From contig CM065320.1 of assembly GCA_033032175.1 (NCBI GenBank), positions 5,332,001 to 5,396,000 on the forward strand: a DNA stretch of 64,000 nucleotides, in the 5' to 3' direction. Positions 1-11,714 of this stretch are shown here, one piece after another. Below the pieces are notes generated by a model, which made no database searches, was not told the DNA's origin, and saw only the letters and a program-made list of their open reading frames with translations. The DNA is from Saturnia japonica. Lineage: Eukaryota; Arthropoda; Insecta; Lepidoptera; Saturniidae. Each line of letters starts with the position of its first letter. Position 1 is the first letter of the stretch. The position numbers were made by a program, and so were the translations under genes.

Positions 1-1209
1 TAATATATTATTATTTATTTTATAAAGATTTGTTCAGTGATGTTGTAAATGTAAAAAACACCACAATTAAATAAATCATCAATCCTTCTTGTTCGAGGTT
101 AAATAAATCCAAGTAATCAATAATGTGATTAAAAATTTAAATTAGAATAGGTACTACTACTAGGTACATTCTCGATTCTAAAGTTAAAAGTATTTTCTTG
201 CGGATAAGTTTAAATTAATGTGGACCGTCACAAGCACTTTTACTGGCGCGGGAACCGGGAGACCCCATCAATTTTTTATTAGCTTCGCAATTCTCTTTTC
301 AGAGAATTTAAGGGCAGCGGCTATTATACTTAATTAGAGACCACTACTGGCCTTTATTGAATCTGACACGTCAAAAATTGTCTCGTTGCGAAATTCGTCG
401 TTCCTCTATTGAAAGGGAACTCGGAATGCAGAATATTTATCAATCTTTTGATGAGCCCTAAGATTAATTTCGGCTAGCTTTTCGCCCTCAAAGGAAAATT
501 TAGAATATAAGTGCATTAATAAAGGTTATTCAGATAGGGCAGCACTCTATAGCAAAAAATGTCTTTATTAAATTTTGCGGGCTTTTATGTGCATATTCGG
601 TGACTTTATTACATAAAAGCTTTTTGTTGAAGTACTGAGCTTTTGTGTGAACTTTTTAACCTTTTTAAATGAATAATTCGATTAGTATTGGAATTTTGTT
701 ACAATTTTATTTTGAACAGCAACGTTCTTTGATTTTATTGTATTTTAAATTGACACCTTTTGGTTTTTTAGTCATGAAGCGCATGGAAAATGAAAATATA
801 TTATGTTCTTATAGTTTAGTACATTAAAGTAGAAGTTTTTATACGATGCTGTAAAGTAAAAAAAATAATGATACAAGTGATCTTGGTTTATAATACACTA
901 ACAGTGCCCCGTGGCTCCGTACGTGCTTATTAGTAACTATTTTACTTTAACTCATTATTCTTAACTTTATAGCTTACCAATTGAGGAATAATATGTCCCA
1001 TCTCATCTATATCATTTCATTAAAACGAAAAACGAATCACCGCTAGTCTAGATATAGATTTTCTAAATTTACTTAAGTTAAGGAAACATTCTATGACTCA
1101 TTGCGTACCTACGTGACTTACATGTTCCCGTGAACGTCCCATTTTAAAAGATGGTGCAAAAATGATAAAGTTGAAAAGCATATCTATGGGATAATTATAG
1201 GCGCCATAC
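1..1209. other. AT-rich DNA without a recognised gene
   Basis: No long open frame and no element ends are seen. Positions 230-470 are less AT-rich than the surroundings, but no function can be read from them. Confidence 0.5.
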
Positions 1210-1306
1210 CTGTGATGACTTGAGCTCGAGTGACCCGTTGTGGAACTGGACATGGGCGATCTTGCTGGGTAAGTTCCACTAAGAGTGCCCTCAGCCATGA
1301 CGAATT
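1210..1306 (-). CDS. Candidate host exon of unknown product, with consensus splice sites
   Basis: Read on the minus strand, a pyrimidine-rich tract ending in TTTGTTTCAG precedes this 97-base stretch, and CACAG|GTATGG follows it, so both splice consensus sites are present. Inside, an ATG at 1298 (G at -3 and at +4) opens a frame of 29 codons plus two bases. It is rich in Ser, Thr, His and Pro and contains SSSTTGHSSSSHH. The frame is also open upstream of the ATG to the acceptor, so this could be a first coding exon or an internal one. Base composition is clearly less AT-rich than the flanks. I do not recognise the protein; low-complexity Ser/His tracts are common at disordered N-termini. No partner exon was identified elsewhere in the window, so this rests on splice signals and composition only. 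Confidence 0.3.
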
Positions 1307-3689
1307 CTGAAACAAAAAGCATACCTACTTAGTGCAATCCCTATGTAAATTACAAATTATGTTGACCTTTACTTTTTCTATTTTTTACAGGGGACCTGAA
1401 TGGTGGTTATTTTGCAAGATTTTTTATTGTTTTACCATCACCGTATCTAATACTATTATATGAGCAATTCTAGTATATAAGTATGTACATATATATAATA
1501 TATTATTGGTTACTCGGAAAACTGCTCCGACGATTTGGATGAAATTTTGTATTTAGATAATGTTTTACATTACTAGTTTACCTAGATAGGTCTTTTTTTA
1601 AGAGATCGCACTGGTATTTATAATATTTTATTATAAAATATGATTGACACGAACGAAGATTAAATATAAGTGACTATTTAAAAGTTATCATTTAGATGAA
1701 CAAGTAAACCTCGATGTTCTTTGAGTATATCACAAAACTATAACTCGTTTTTCTCCTATTTTCATTACTTTACCTACAGTGTAAAAGGAACCTGCATGCA
1801 CGTTTTTACGGTCCTAGCCCCAGTAGTTTGGGCTGTGCGTTGATAAATCAGTCAATCACTCAGTTAGGACAAGTAATTATATTTAAATAGATGAAAAACT
1901 AAAGAGCCAAATCGACTCCTATGAACCTGAACGGAATATCATAAATTGATAGTTCTGTATCACCTTAATCCTAGATAAATTGTTTCACAATTTACTGATG
2001 CAAATTCCACGAAAATACGCACAGTGATTAGAATTTATAATATTTCAATTCAATATGGTAATAAATGATCATTGCGGTTTACCTCAACGACGCAAATATT
2101 ACCTTTAGGCAACGAAACATTGTTATTTCAATAATTACTATTATATATTTTTATTTAGTGTCCCCTGTGTATAGGAATTATATTTGAGAATGTAATGATT
2201 AAAAAGTGTAAACCTTACATTTAATAAAAGTAATGTATTCTATAATTACATGATAAATATTGTCTTTTTGTTCCGAGCATAAAATGTGAGAGGCGTAGGT
2301 TACAGTCTACATCGCGGCGCTGAACTATCAATCCTTCCTTCACAATATCGACAGCACATTTGTTTGTTCTCACCATTTTTGTCTCAGTGTTTCCTCGTTC
2401 CTTCAGCGCTTTATTTGTGAGGCGTTTGGCTAGCGGTAATCAATCTGACGAACCTTTGAGCATGATGGATGTTACATAGAAGACCGAACGACTCCCGTTC
2501 TTACGCCTCGGTGACAAGACACCAAACATTTTTTCCAAGGGTTTTTTACCGTCTGATTATATCTATTCAGGGTTGTCGCAGCTATCTAATGAATTATTTA
2601 CATTGTGATCCGAACTGACTGATGTTTATGTGAGTAGAAAATTTATTTTTCTGATGAAATTTATTACAGATTCGATTATCTTTTGTGTTTTATTTTTAAA
2701 GGCCTTCCGCGTGAATAATATAAGAATGTTAATCTAGCGGAAGAAAAGATAACAAATCTATAGGTTCCCTATTATTTAGTTGGTATTCAATTAAATATTT
2801 ATTTAGGATTATTATTATTATTTAGGATTATTATTATTAACTAATATTTTCTTTTTATTCAAGAATTTTATAGATAATACGAGTTATGGTTACAAATAAT
2901 CCTTAATTAATTATTTGATTGCGTAGAAATAAATAAAATGATTAAAACTTTATAAATAATTATTTTATTTTAATAACACTAAGCACATATTTTTTAATTT
3001 TCATTGATTTCATGAAGTCATGACAAATAAAAGAAAGAAATAATACAGTTTAAATAGTAAGAATTAAAACATACTTTAAATTACGATTACTAGTGTACGA
3101 TTAGTTCATACTTATGTATGTACTTATGTGCGTACCAAATAATTGACCGTACCTATTATAATATTATATGTACAAATAAAACCTCAAGAAGTTATAGCTG
3201 ATAATTTTGTGTAGGCTTTAGGCACTTGTCTGGGATCTGAAAACTAAGTAAATACATGGCAGAATTATGTTCAAAGTTTGGACTTTGGAACTCTTGTAAG
3301 TGAGATTCTCAATAATAACTACAATTTTCTTTGAGGAAAACCTGTATATTACGTGAAACTTAAATAAAATAAATATATCAGAGAAGTATCATAGTTAATC
3401 GAGAAACGTATTAATTATGTGATTTTTACTATTTATAGACAGGCAGATAGAAAATGATAGGAATGAAGTGAGAAGCCGCTAAGTGCGTAATACATAATTT
3501 TAACGACTTATACCCGGTTTCTCAGATTCCTTATTAACATCATTAGCTATTGATTGCATAAAGATAACTATAGCTTAAACTAAATTTATCTCATCATGTG
3601 TTTCTGAATACATTTGTGACTGTTCGACAACTATCTATCCATTAAGTAGTTCAATAAGCTACCACTTATGAAACTAAGCTACCTTTATG
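1307..3689. other. AT-rich DNA, no recognised gene
   Basis: Nothing coding is seen. Near 2800-2845 a short direct repeat of TTTAGGATTATTATTATTA occurs twice in tandem. The stretch around 1825-1870 contains GGGCTGTGCGTTGAT, which recurs at 16676-16690, so it is part of a dispersed repeat. Positions 2270-2560 are locally less AT-rich, without an assignable function. Confidence 0.45.
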
Positions 3690-3935
3690 AAACTAAATAA
3701 ATAAATAAATATATGGACACAATTTCACACACGGCCATTTAATTCCAAACTAAGCAAAGCTTGTAATATGGTAACTAAATAGCTGATATACATACGTAAC
3801 ATATATAGTTATTTAACACCCAGACACACAACTGACATTTATGCTCATCACACAAAAGTCAGTCATGGGCGGAGATCGAACCCCCGATCTCTCAGCTCAA
3901 TAGTAGCGTTTACTACCACTGCGCCACGAGGCAAC
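3690..3935 (-). mobile_element. tRNA-derived SINE, minus strand
   Basis: On the minus strand the element opens with a tRNA-like head: an A-box-like TGGCGCAGTGG just inside the 3935 end, and a B box GGGTTCGATCTC at about 3873-3885. A tRNA-unrelated body follows and ends in an ATTT-type simple tail (AAATAAATAAATAAAT on the plus strand near 3695). Head, body and tail match the plan of pol III SINEs, and the head resembles SINEs I recall as common in Lepidoptera. No clear target-site duplication was found. Confidence 0.75.
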
Positions 3936-6864
3936 TCATAGTAAAAGTATATATTATGTTTTTACTACTGAACAAAATAAATTGTACGTATTATAAATAT
4001 AATTTAATTGTTTAGTTATAAAAATTAGAAATAAAATATATTTAAACTAATATTATAATATTGTATTTTATTTATTAGGCAACAAAGGCCCGATACATAG
4101 GAGTGAACTATAAACTAATGAATAAATGGTTACATTGAATGAAAACAAATTGAAATAAATTACATTAATCAATATTTATAGAGTTCCCATTATCGTACAA
4201 CTCCCGATATCCAGTGCTACATGAAGGCATTATCATATGTTCCCAAGGGGGTCCACTTTATTGAATTGGGACTATTACGAAGTCTACTTAGGATAGACAT
4301 CACTCTCTTGCGCATGAAAGCATAAAAATCATCACATCGAGCACTGCAGAATCGTGGCAGTCTCAGTAATGCTCTAAAGGCATTATTGTATTCGACACGC
4401 AAAACTCTAATAGATTGTTGTAATAATTATGCGTACCAATGAAATTTAACTGAATCCTTTTTTAATTCTAAAGAAATTGAATCTTCGATAGTTTTTGTTG
4501 ATGTGTCAGTCGGATATATCGGTGTCTACTGTCTGTTTTTGTAAGATCAGACGTCAAATAACTATCGAATAGATAAATATTCCATTGTGGTTAGTTAAGT
4601 TAAACCAAGTTGTATGATGGTGTATTCATAAACGCAATTTCATGAGTTATTGAACCGATAGCGCTATGGAACAGGTAAACAAACCTACCTCAGAATCCGG
4701 GCATTAGTCTTATCATTAGGCTATATGTCATTTAAATCAGCTTTTTGTGTTAACCCATTTTGGTAAAAATATATATTATGTAGAAACATTGTTTATTCTT
4801 TATTAATTACAATTAAACATGGTAAATAATACTTATTTTACTTATTCATTAAATTAGTATAAGAAGATAGATCTCCATTTACCGAGATATTTAATTGAAA
4901 AAAAAATTATATATTCAGAAAATGACATGATAATAAAGTTATAACTTAGTTTATACTGTATATAATAGAAAATACATTATACAATAATAATATTACAATG
5001 TTTTATATATTTATTTCATTATAAAAATAGTTTACAAGAAAGAAAATTCTAAAATTTAAACCCGATGGCTTATATAGATTTTAAAGTTTACTGCAGGCAG
5101 GCAGGCAGGCAGCATAATACAAAATAATGATTTTATTTCTTATAAAAAAGATAACGTAAAGAAAATTGCTAATTTTACGACAATGAAAATTGATCGTCCG
5201 TGGCTAAAATAACTTTAGTAAGTTATAATGGAACGAAAGTACTGTCACGGAAATGCGATGAAACCGAGCAAAACAAACATGTCCCTGATTTAGTTTCTCG
5301 GTAACTAATTATTTTTTAAACATTCAACCTAACGTACTCCCTCATTAATCATTAACTACTAAACGTCGTCGCTTTTTTACTAAATAAACATTACCGCCAT
5401 AAAAATGGGTGTGTGTTGAAAAATGATAGCTTTCACGTAAAAACACTGTTATTTTGAAAAATTAGTGATAAAAACGATTTGTGTTTTAAATAGGTACTAA
5501 TAATGGAGTTGATGAACTTCGGAATTTATTAATGTTACTGATTAACAGTCTAAAAGTTTTACAATAGGTACTATTATTATGAAAAAATAAATAAATATAC
5601 AATATCAAAATGAATAAATAATATTAAAATATAGCTTATTGTAATAAGATAAACTGAAAATTTAAAAAATCACCGACAACAGTAGCCTTTTCAGTGATAC
5701 CATTCCAATGAGCCCAAACACGATATCTTTGCTGTAAGTTCGTGAAGAATTAGATATTCTGCAGATTCCAGGTGATAGTGATGATCAACTAGAAAGAGCA
5801 GATAGTCTTCATATGACTGAATAGATTTTCTTGAGTCAAACCAAGAATACTCTCTGTCGTCACTTTCTAAATAAATAAACTAGATCAAAATCGCTTCAGC
5901 CGTTTGGAAGCTACGATGCCACAGACAGATATACAGATACACAGGCACATACACACACGTTAAGCTTATAGCATCCCTCTTTTTGCGTCTGGGGTTAACA
6001 ATATAAAAATTCGTTATTAGTATATAATTATAATATAGTCTATACCAATAAAAGAGTAAAGAGTCGAAATCCGTACATTGAAGATATTTGAGAAAAAATA
6101 ATATGGGGGTCTTAGAATCACACACACATTTCAATAATTTTAAATTTTTGTTAATCGGTATGTTTGAACGCCAATCACGCAACAACTACTGGACTGAATT
6201 TAATGAAATTTAGTATGATTGTAGTCTGGGTACACTTAGAATGCAATTAGTACACGTATTGATATTTTTATTGCCTATAAATTGAGTTTACGATATGTAC
6301 ATATAAAATGGAAAATATGTTTAAATAACTCTGTATTATATTTAAAATAAAAATTAACTGAAATAATGTGAAAAGATACCAAATTATTTTATCTTTACAT
6401 AATTTTCAGTAAATTCAATAAATGCTAATATAACTATTTTTATTTTTCAACAGTAGAGATATAAAGCGCGCGAACAATAGATGGCGTTGTACGGTTTGGT
6501 TTAAATTATCACGAAATTGGTTTGATATTTATTTTCACGCTTAAGTGTATTTTCTATAATCACGTATATTAATAATTGAAGAATGGGCTTTTATTATAAT
6601 TATTAGATATATTTTAATGTTACTTTTAAAGGTTAAAACAAGTAAGAATATCTATTCTATCTAGATTTCTACGATACGTATCGTTGTTTAGTGTTTTTGC
6701 ACAATATATTTAAAAAATTAAATTACACTAAACATACTTACTATGAAGCGTTATTAATGACTGGAAAATAAAGATTTATAAAAAAAAAGTTAATAAACAA
6801 ACTTAGCTTTTCTGAAAGGATTGCAAAACTGAACATTTTTGTATGCCTATTGCCTTTATTTTTA
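3936..6864. other. AT-rich DNA with a short tetranucleotide microsatellite
   Basis: No gene or long open frame is supported. A (GCAG)5 tract lies at 5093-5112. The rest is AT-rich sequence with short homopolymer and dinucleotide runs. Confidence 0.5.
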
Positions 6865-7112
6865 TACATACATCACGTATGTATGCCCCGAAGGGGTTAG
6901 GCAGAGATGTACTAATGTACACCCACAGTTGGCCGGGTATATTTTTATGCCCCATGTTATTAGGGGCGAGCTTATTCCCATTAATCGGGTACCTAAAAAG
7001 CTAAACTTCTAGCTGCTACTGAGAATTTCTAGAAATACCTAATAATACTTTGCTCGACCTATGAATCGAACCCAGGACCTCGAGCATAGCAGTCAGTCTT
7101 TATGTCTATTAG
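6865..7112 (-). mobile_element. tRNA-derived SINE, same family as 9304-9575
   Basis: The minus strand carries a B-box-like GGGTTCGATTCAT followed by GGTCGAGCAAAGT, then a body with CTCAGTAGCAGCT, GATTAATGG and CTGTGGGTGTACAT, and ends in CTTCGGGGCATACAT. The same blocks occur in the same order on the plus strand at 9304-9575, so the two are copies of one SINE family in opposite orientation. The tRNA-like 5' half is more degraded here. Confidence 0.7.
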
Positions 7113-7432
7113 ATAATATCGGTATAATAATAATAATAAATATGGGGACAGAATTTGTTCTTGGATCTGGGTTAATATTTAAAATGATTTTAGTTGGGTA
7201 TTATCAAAGCTTAAACGGCTCAAATAGCATAGGTTATAATTGAGGAGAGGTGAGGTTTTTATTTAGTTGCTGTTTTATTCGCGAAATATACAACGTGGAC
7301 CAAGTCGCGGGTACAGCAAATGTAGTATAAAAGGTTGACTTAACTGGCCGCGAGTAAGAAGTCCTGTATTGAAATCCGATGACAAAGAATTATCATCGGG
7401 GATGGTTATAATTTTTTGTTAATCTTTATAAG

Positions 7433-7740
7433 CTTAGCGTAGTGGACACAATCTCACCTGATCTTAAGTGACGATGTGGTCCAAAATGATAGCACGCTAA
7501 GCCTAGTGGAAGACTGGCTCTCGAGAACAGCTGCCAGGACATACCAATTTGTGCTTGGTGACAGATTTTCAACTTGAGGGTAGCTTGCCAGGAGGCCATT
7601 AGAGAAAGCCCTACCACCATGCCATGGTTTCATCACATGTATTCCTTCACCGAAAGCTCAGGCACATTGCAGGGATTCGAACTCACGTTGATCGACGCGG
7701 TGTCTGTACACGCTACCAACTGAGCCATCATTGCTTCAGA
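7433..7740 (-). mobile_element. tRNA-derived SINE, same family as the pair at 48.4-48.9 kb
   Basis: On the minus strand GATGGCTCAGTTGGTAGCG (A-box region) is followed by GAGTTCGAATCCC (B box, about 7672-7684), then a body with GGTGAAGGAA, GATGAAACCATGGCATGG and TTAGCGTG. The same body occurs at 48417-48639 (minus) and 48681-48912 (plus). The box spacing fits a tRNA-derived pol III promoter. Short open frames here are incidental. Confidence 0.7.
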
Positions 7741-7904
7741 TACCATTGGATAGTCAATAGCCTGCTGTTGTGAGTCTTTTGCTAAATATGAATCACGAAT
7801 GAAGAAATAAGAGTCAGAAAACTTCTGTAAAAATTATCGAGCTGAGTGAACCTTGGTCTCAATTTTGTGGTCACGCGTATTTTATCACCGAATTAGTAGC
7901 AATT

Positions 7905-8190
7905 CACGGGGGTCCAAGTACGTACTAGTTCTGCAGCGGTAATTTCTTTCGAGATTTCTCTTTACTTGGACAGTCCGACTTGTGGAATACCTAAACTCTA
8001 CAGAAGTTCGCAGCCAAATAGCATTGTGTTGTGTTCCTGCAGTGAGTGAGGTTTCCAGATCTCCTTGGGGTAGGGGAGTTCAAGATCGGCAATGCGCTAG
8101 TCATACCAAAGCGTCCATAGGCTATGGTAGACGCTTACAATCAGACAGGCTGTATGCTCGTTTGCTAGTTTACATTTATAAAATAAAAAA
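7905..8190 (+). mobile_element. 3' tail fragment of a non-LTR retrotransposon
   Basis: The segment runs through CTTGGACAGTCC, GTGTTCCTGCAGTGAGTGAG, GCAATGCGCTAG and GCGTCCATAGGCTATGG and ends in TATGCTCGTTTGCTAG. The same ordered blocks are at 23130-23340 (plus) and 34525-34790 (minus), and the last part resembles the end of the LINE fragment at 47845-48260. It is read as the non-coding 3' end of a 5'-truncated LINE family. Clade not assigned. Confidence 0.6.
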
Positions 8191-8820
8191 AACATATTTT
8201 TTACCTTCAAGAACTTGTTGACTAGCTACTAAAACTAACTACTTGAGTTATTGTAATCTTCTGAAATTGACTGAACTAAGTTATTTAATAAATTAACAAC
8301 AAAAGTACATACCAATATATTTTTTTAGTAAATTGTCTTTGCGAAATACCTACATTTATGAATATGTCAAATATGAGACACAGTCGTTTCACATATAAAA
8401 TCGGCGGAGAATCAAAGTCCGTATGTCAGGACCGGTTGTGGTCTACCTTAATTTTCCTCCGTGTTTCGTGATCTGAATACGAAAGGCAAAAAGGACAACA
8501 GCTTTGTATAAAACGTGGATAATATTTTCATAAAAATAATGTGTTTGTATATAACTTGTTTCTTCTATTTTTCTTTTTAGTGTCACGAGGTACCTAAATA
8601 TATACTCGTAAACAATTTTAAAAAATCGAGAGGTTTCGTGGGACACTCGGTATGACCGAAGTTCTTTTCGCTTTATAGGTATTATGTATTATTAAACAAC
8701 AAACACAATGCAGGAACGGTAATAAGATAATATTTAATAAAAAAAAGTATATATTTCGTTATACATTTAAGAGAATACATCAACGGGACTCGATATATGA
8801 CCACTCGTACTGTACATACA

Positions 8821-8965
8821 ACAGTGCGTACAAGTCTGGCTGTCACACCGCTAGACCAAATTGACTATGTTCATAGTTATGAAAATCAGGGCATGCGTTA
8901 ATCAACTATATTCTTTCTCCTTCTCTCGCAGGCTAAATCCTATAGATGTAGTATGTTAGAATCGG
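8821..8965 (+). repeat. Unclassified dispersed repeat, copy 1 of 4
   Basis: Contains GCGTACAAGTCTGG and then TTCTCTCGCAGGCTAAATCC, shared with 19385-19545. Its second half is also shared with 41695-41890 and 49288-49520. All four copies are in the same orientation. No coding frame and no clear inverted ends were found; a non-autonomous DNA element is the likeliest class. Confidence 0.5.
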
Positions 8966-9303
8966 TCGGACACTTCGTTCCATAAATGTTTTATATTTGA
9001 ACTGTGGCATTGTAATTCAATAATTCTCTATAGAATATTGTTTCCAGTTTGGTTTTATTTACCTATTTTAAGATAAATACGAATCGTTTGGTATTAAACT
9101 TCATGAAATCCATTTTAGGTAAAATTATGTTATTTACAAAAAAAAACTCAATATGCTTTTGTTCGTTAGTCAATAACGTTGTATAAAATTCATGAATAAA
9201 CGATGTTGTAGTACACATTTTAACCTTTACAAAAAAAAAGTTATATATTATCTGTTTTTGTTTATTTATACATTTATTACATATAACTACATATATATAT
9301 TAA

Positions 9304-9575
9304 CTGCCTCATTAGCCTAGTGGTCGTAAGCGTGACTGATATGATCGAGGTCCTGGGTTTGAATACCAGGTCGAGCAAAGTGTTATTGAGTTTTTCCTAT
9401 GAAATTCTCAGTAGCAGCTCGGAGTTTAGTTTCGTGCCCGATTAATGGCAACAGGCTCGTCCCCTATTACATGGGACCTAAAAACATACTCGGGGAACTG
9501 TGGGTGTACATTTATACACCTCTGCCTAACTCTTCGGGGAATACAGGCGTGATGGTAAGTATGCATATATAAAAA
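9304..9575 (+). mobile_element. tRNA-derived SINE, better-preserved copy
   Basis: The head has an A-box-like TTAGCCTAGTGGTCG (about 9312-9326) and a B-box-like GGGTTTGAATACC (about 9356-9368) with tRNA-like spacing. A body with CTCAGTAGCAGCTCGGAG and CTGTGGGTGTACATT follows, then a 3' part with CTTCGGGGAATACAGG and a short A-rich tail. The copy at 6865-7112 is the same family on the other strand. Confidence 0.75.
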
Positions 9576-11453
9576 AAATCGTGGTTTGACCAAATTTTAT
9601 CGATAAATAAAACAACAATTTCCGTTAAAAAAATATTTTTTCCAGTGCCGTAAGTTAGCTTACCTGTGTACGTACCACTCTTTCGTTGTTATAAAATAAG
9701 GTAGCATTTTTTTTAATCTTTCCATTTAGGGATGGTAGATGACTTACCAGGTTTGAGGGTCTTGTATCATGTACCAGGTAAACATTATCCTGATACGCAA
9801 TATTATCGACATTTCAGTATCGAATAGGGCCTATGTTGTTTCATTCACCAAGGGACTAAAAAAAGGATTCCAGACCGCGCGAAAATGAATAAGAACTGGC
9901 CTTTGCAACCACAAGCTAAACTAAGAAAGGTCCTCCGGGGCGGACGAGCATACTAAGTTTCTGGTATTTGCTAATTTGCTTGAGGATACCAGCTTTTTTT
10001 TAAATACCAACTTTCAGCGACATCTGTATCACTATTATTGCGCCGCTATCTACCATCCATGATCCATTACTGATGGATCAATGAAATTTAACATTATTAA
10101 AATACTTTACCAAAGATTATTTTATATTAGTTATATGTAATAATACAAGCTAATGATGTTAAAATTGGAAATATAATTTGTTAAGTAAGGAATGCTTGTG
10201 GAGACGGTTTTCCGTAACGTTCTTGAGAAGCCGACAATGCCGTAGTAATTTTGCTTATTTCGGCCTAAATTACTTGATCTCGTTTACGGCCTTTGAAGAT
10301 TGTACAAAGTTTTCTCAAAGTTTGTGTCTAATTTATTGTTTACCGTCACTTTCTTGTATTTATTTAACGTAAGTTAACTGTAAAACATTTCTAAATTACT
10401 TTAATTAGTGACTTAGAATTCATTACAATCTTTGAATTACACGTATAATAAAATTATATTTTATTTGAAGTAAGGTTAAACAAAATATGGTAACTAAAGA
10501 TACAAAATGTGTGCAAACACAATTTAGTTGTGATCTGAAGGTTACTAACTTATTTAAAACATTTTATAAAAAGATTGAACATAGCTACGTGATATGTAAA
10601 ATTACTAAAACTCCATAAATGCATTAACTCTTTTTAAAATAAAGCTCTAATTCAAGGCTACAAAGCAGCATATCACAATGTTTTTCCCTAATAATATAAA
10701 TGGCACCGAATAAGCCATTCATTTTATACAGTTAAATTTCTTCTTTATGTGAAACTCAAAATGTATTAAACACTATTAATGGTTTACATAAAGACAGTGT
10801 CTCAAGTTTTAGTATCTAACAGAAAGTGATTACTTATCGATTATATTTAGTTTGCTTTACATAAATAAAGAATTCTACTGTTATGAGTGAGTTCGTCACA
10901 ATTTCAATAAAATTATGGAACATTCAAACACATTACTTATCAAATTATCCACTAAAATATCAATAAGTACATTACAATACACATTTCGTGTTATGTTCTG
11001 TGATTAGAAAGGCAGTAAGAAGAAACCAAAATATGTGGGAAGGCACAACCAGCCTACGCGTGGAGTTAAGAAGCTACAAATTTTCGTTATCTTACCGATT
11101 CAGGGTCTTATCCAATGAAGCACGCCTGTAAATAAATTACTAACACCCACTACTGACTAACATTTCAGGGATTTGATCCATTTTACGGTCGGCACCGCAT
11201 TATTTTGGAGCCATTAATTTAAATAATAACTTAATGTTGAATATGTGATTGACTTAAGGTAAATTGAATTTTTCCTAAAATACTAATTAAAATTATTACA
11301 ATTGTTGTTATTGATATTATTATTAATTTTATTCTTATGAAAATATCTGATTTTATCATAAAGAAATAAGGACTTCTTAAGACAAGGGATACTTATGATA
11401 AAACACTATATAATAAAGGTAAATTATATATTATAAATATTATATTATAATTA
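9576..11453. other. AT-rich DNA, nothing recognised
   Basis: Short open frames only, no splice-flanked exon candidate, no inverted ends or tRNA-like boxes noted. Confidence 0.5.
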
Positions 11454-11714
11454 TCCATACTAATATTATAAATGCGAAAGTACTCTGTCTGTCTGTCTGT
11501 TACGTTTTCACGCCTAGACCGCTGAACCAACTTTGATGTATTTTGGTATAGAGATAGATTGGACCTTAGGAAAGGACATAGGGTACTTTTTGTAGCGAAA
11601 ATAAAACTTTAAGGGTTGAAAACAGGGGATGTAAATTTCTATGAACAAAATATAGGAACACCAAATGCGCATGCGCGATAATGGTGAAATGACATCGGCT
11701 GCCATACCAACTAG
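11454..11714 (+). mobile_element. Helitron-type non-autonomous element, probably truncated
   Basis: Starts A|TCCATACTAATATTATAAATGCG followed by a TCTG/TCTGTCTG run and CACGCCTAGACCGCTGAACC. I recall this as the 5' end of very abundant lepidopteran Helitron-like repeats (TC start after an A). The same start, on the opposite strand, is at 61688 and 63436. A CTAG followed by T at 11711-11714 is a possible 3' end, but the expected terminal hairpin was not convincing, so the right boundary is uncertain. Confidence 0.55.

Noticed and set aside
3869..3935. Possible tRNA gene
   Set aside because: It has A and B boxes, but no cloverleaf with paired acceptor ends, and a SINE body and tail follow.
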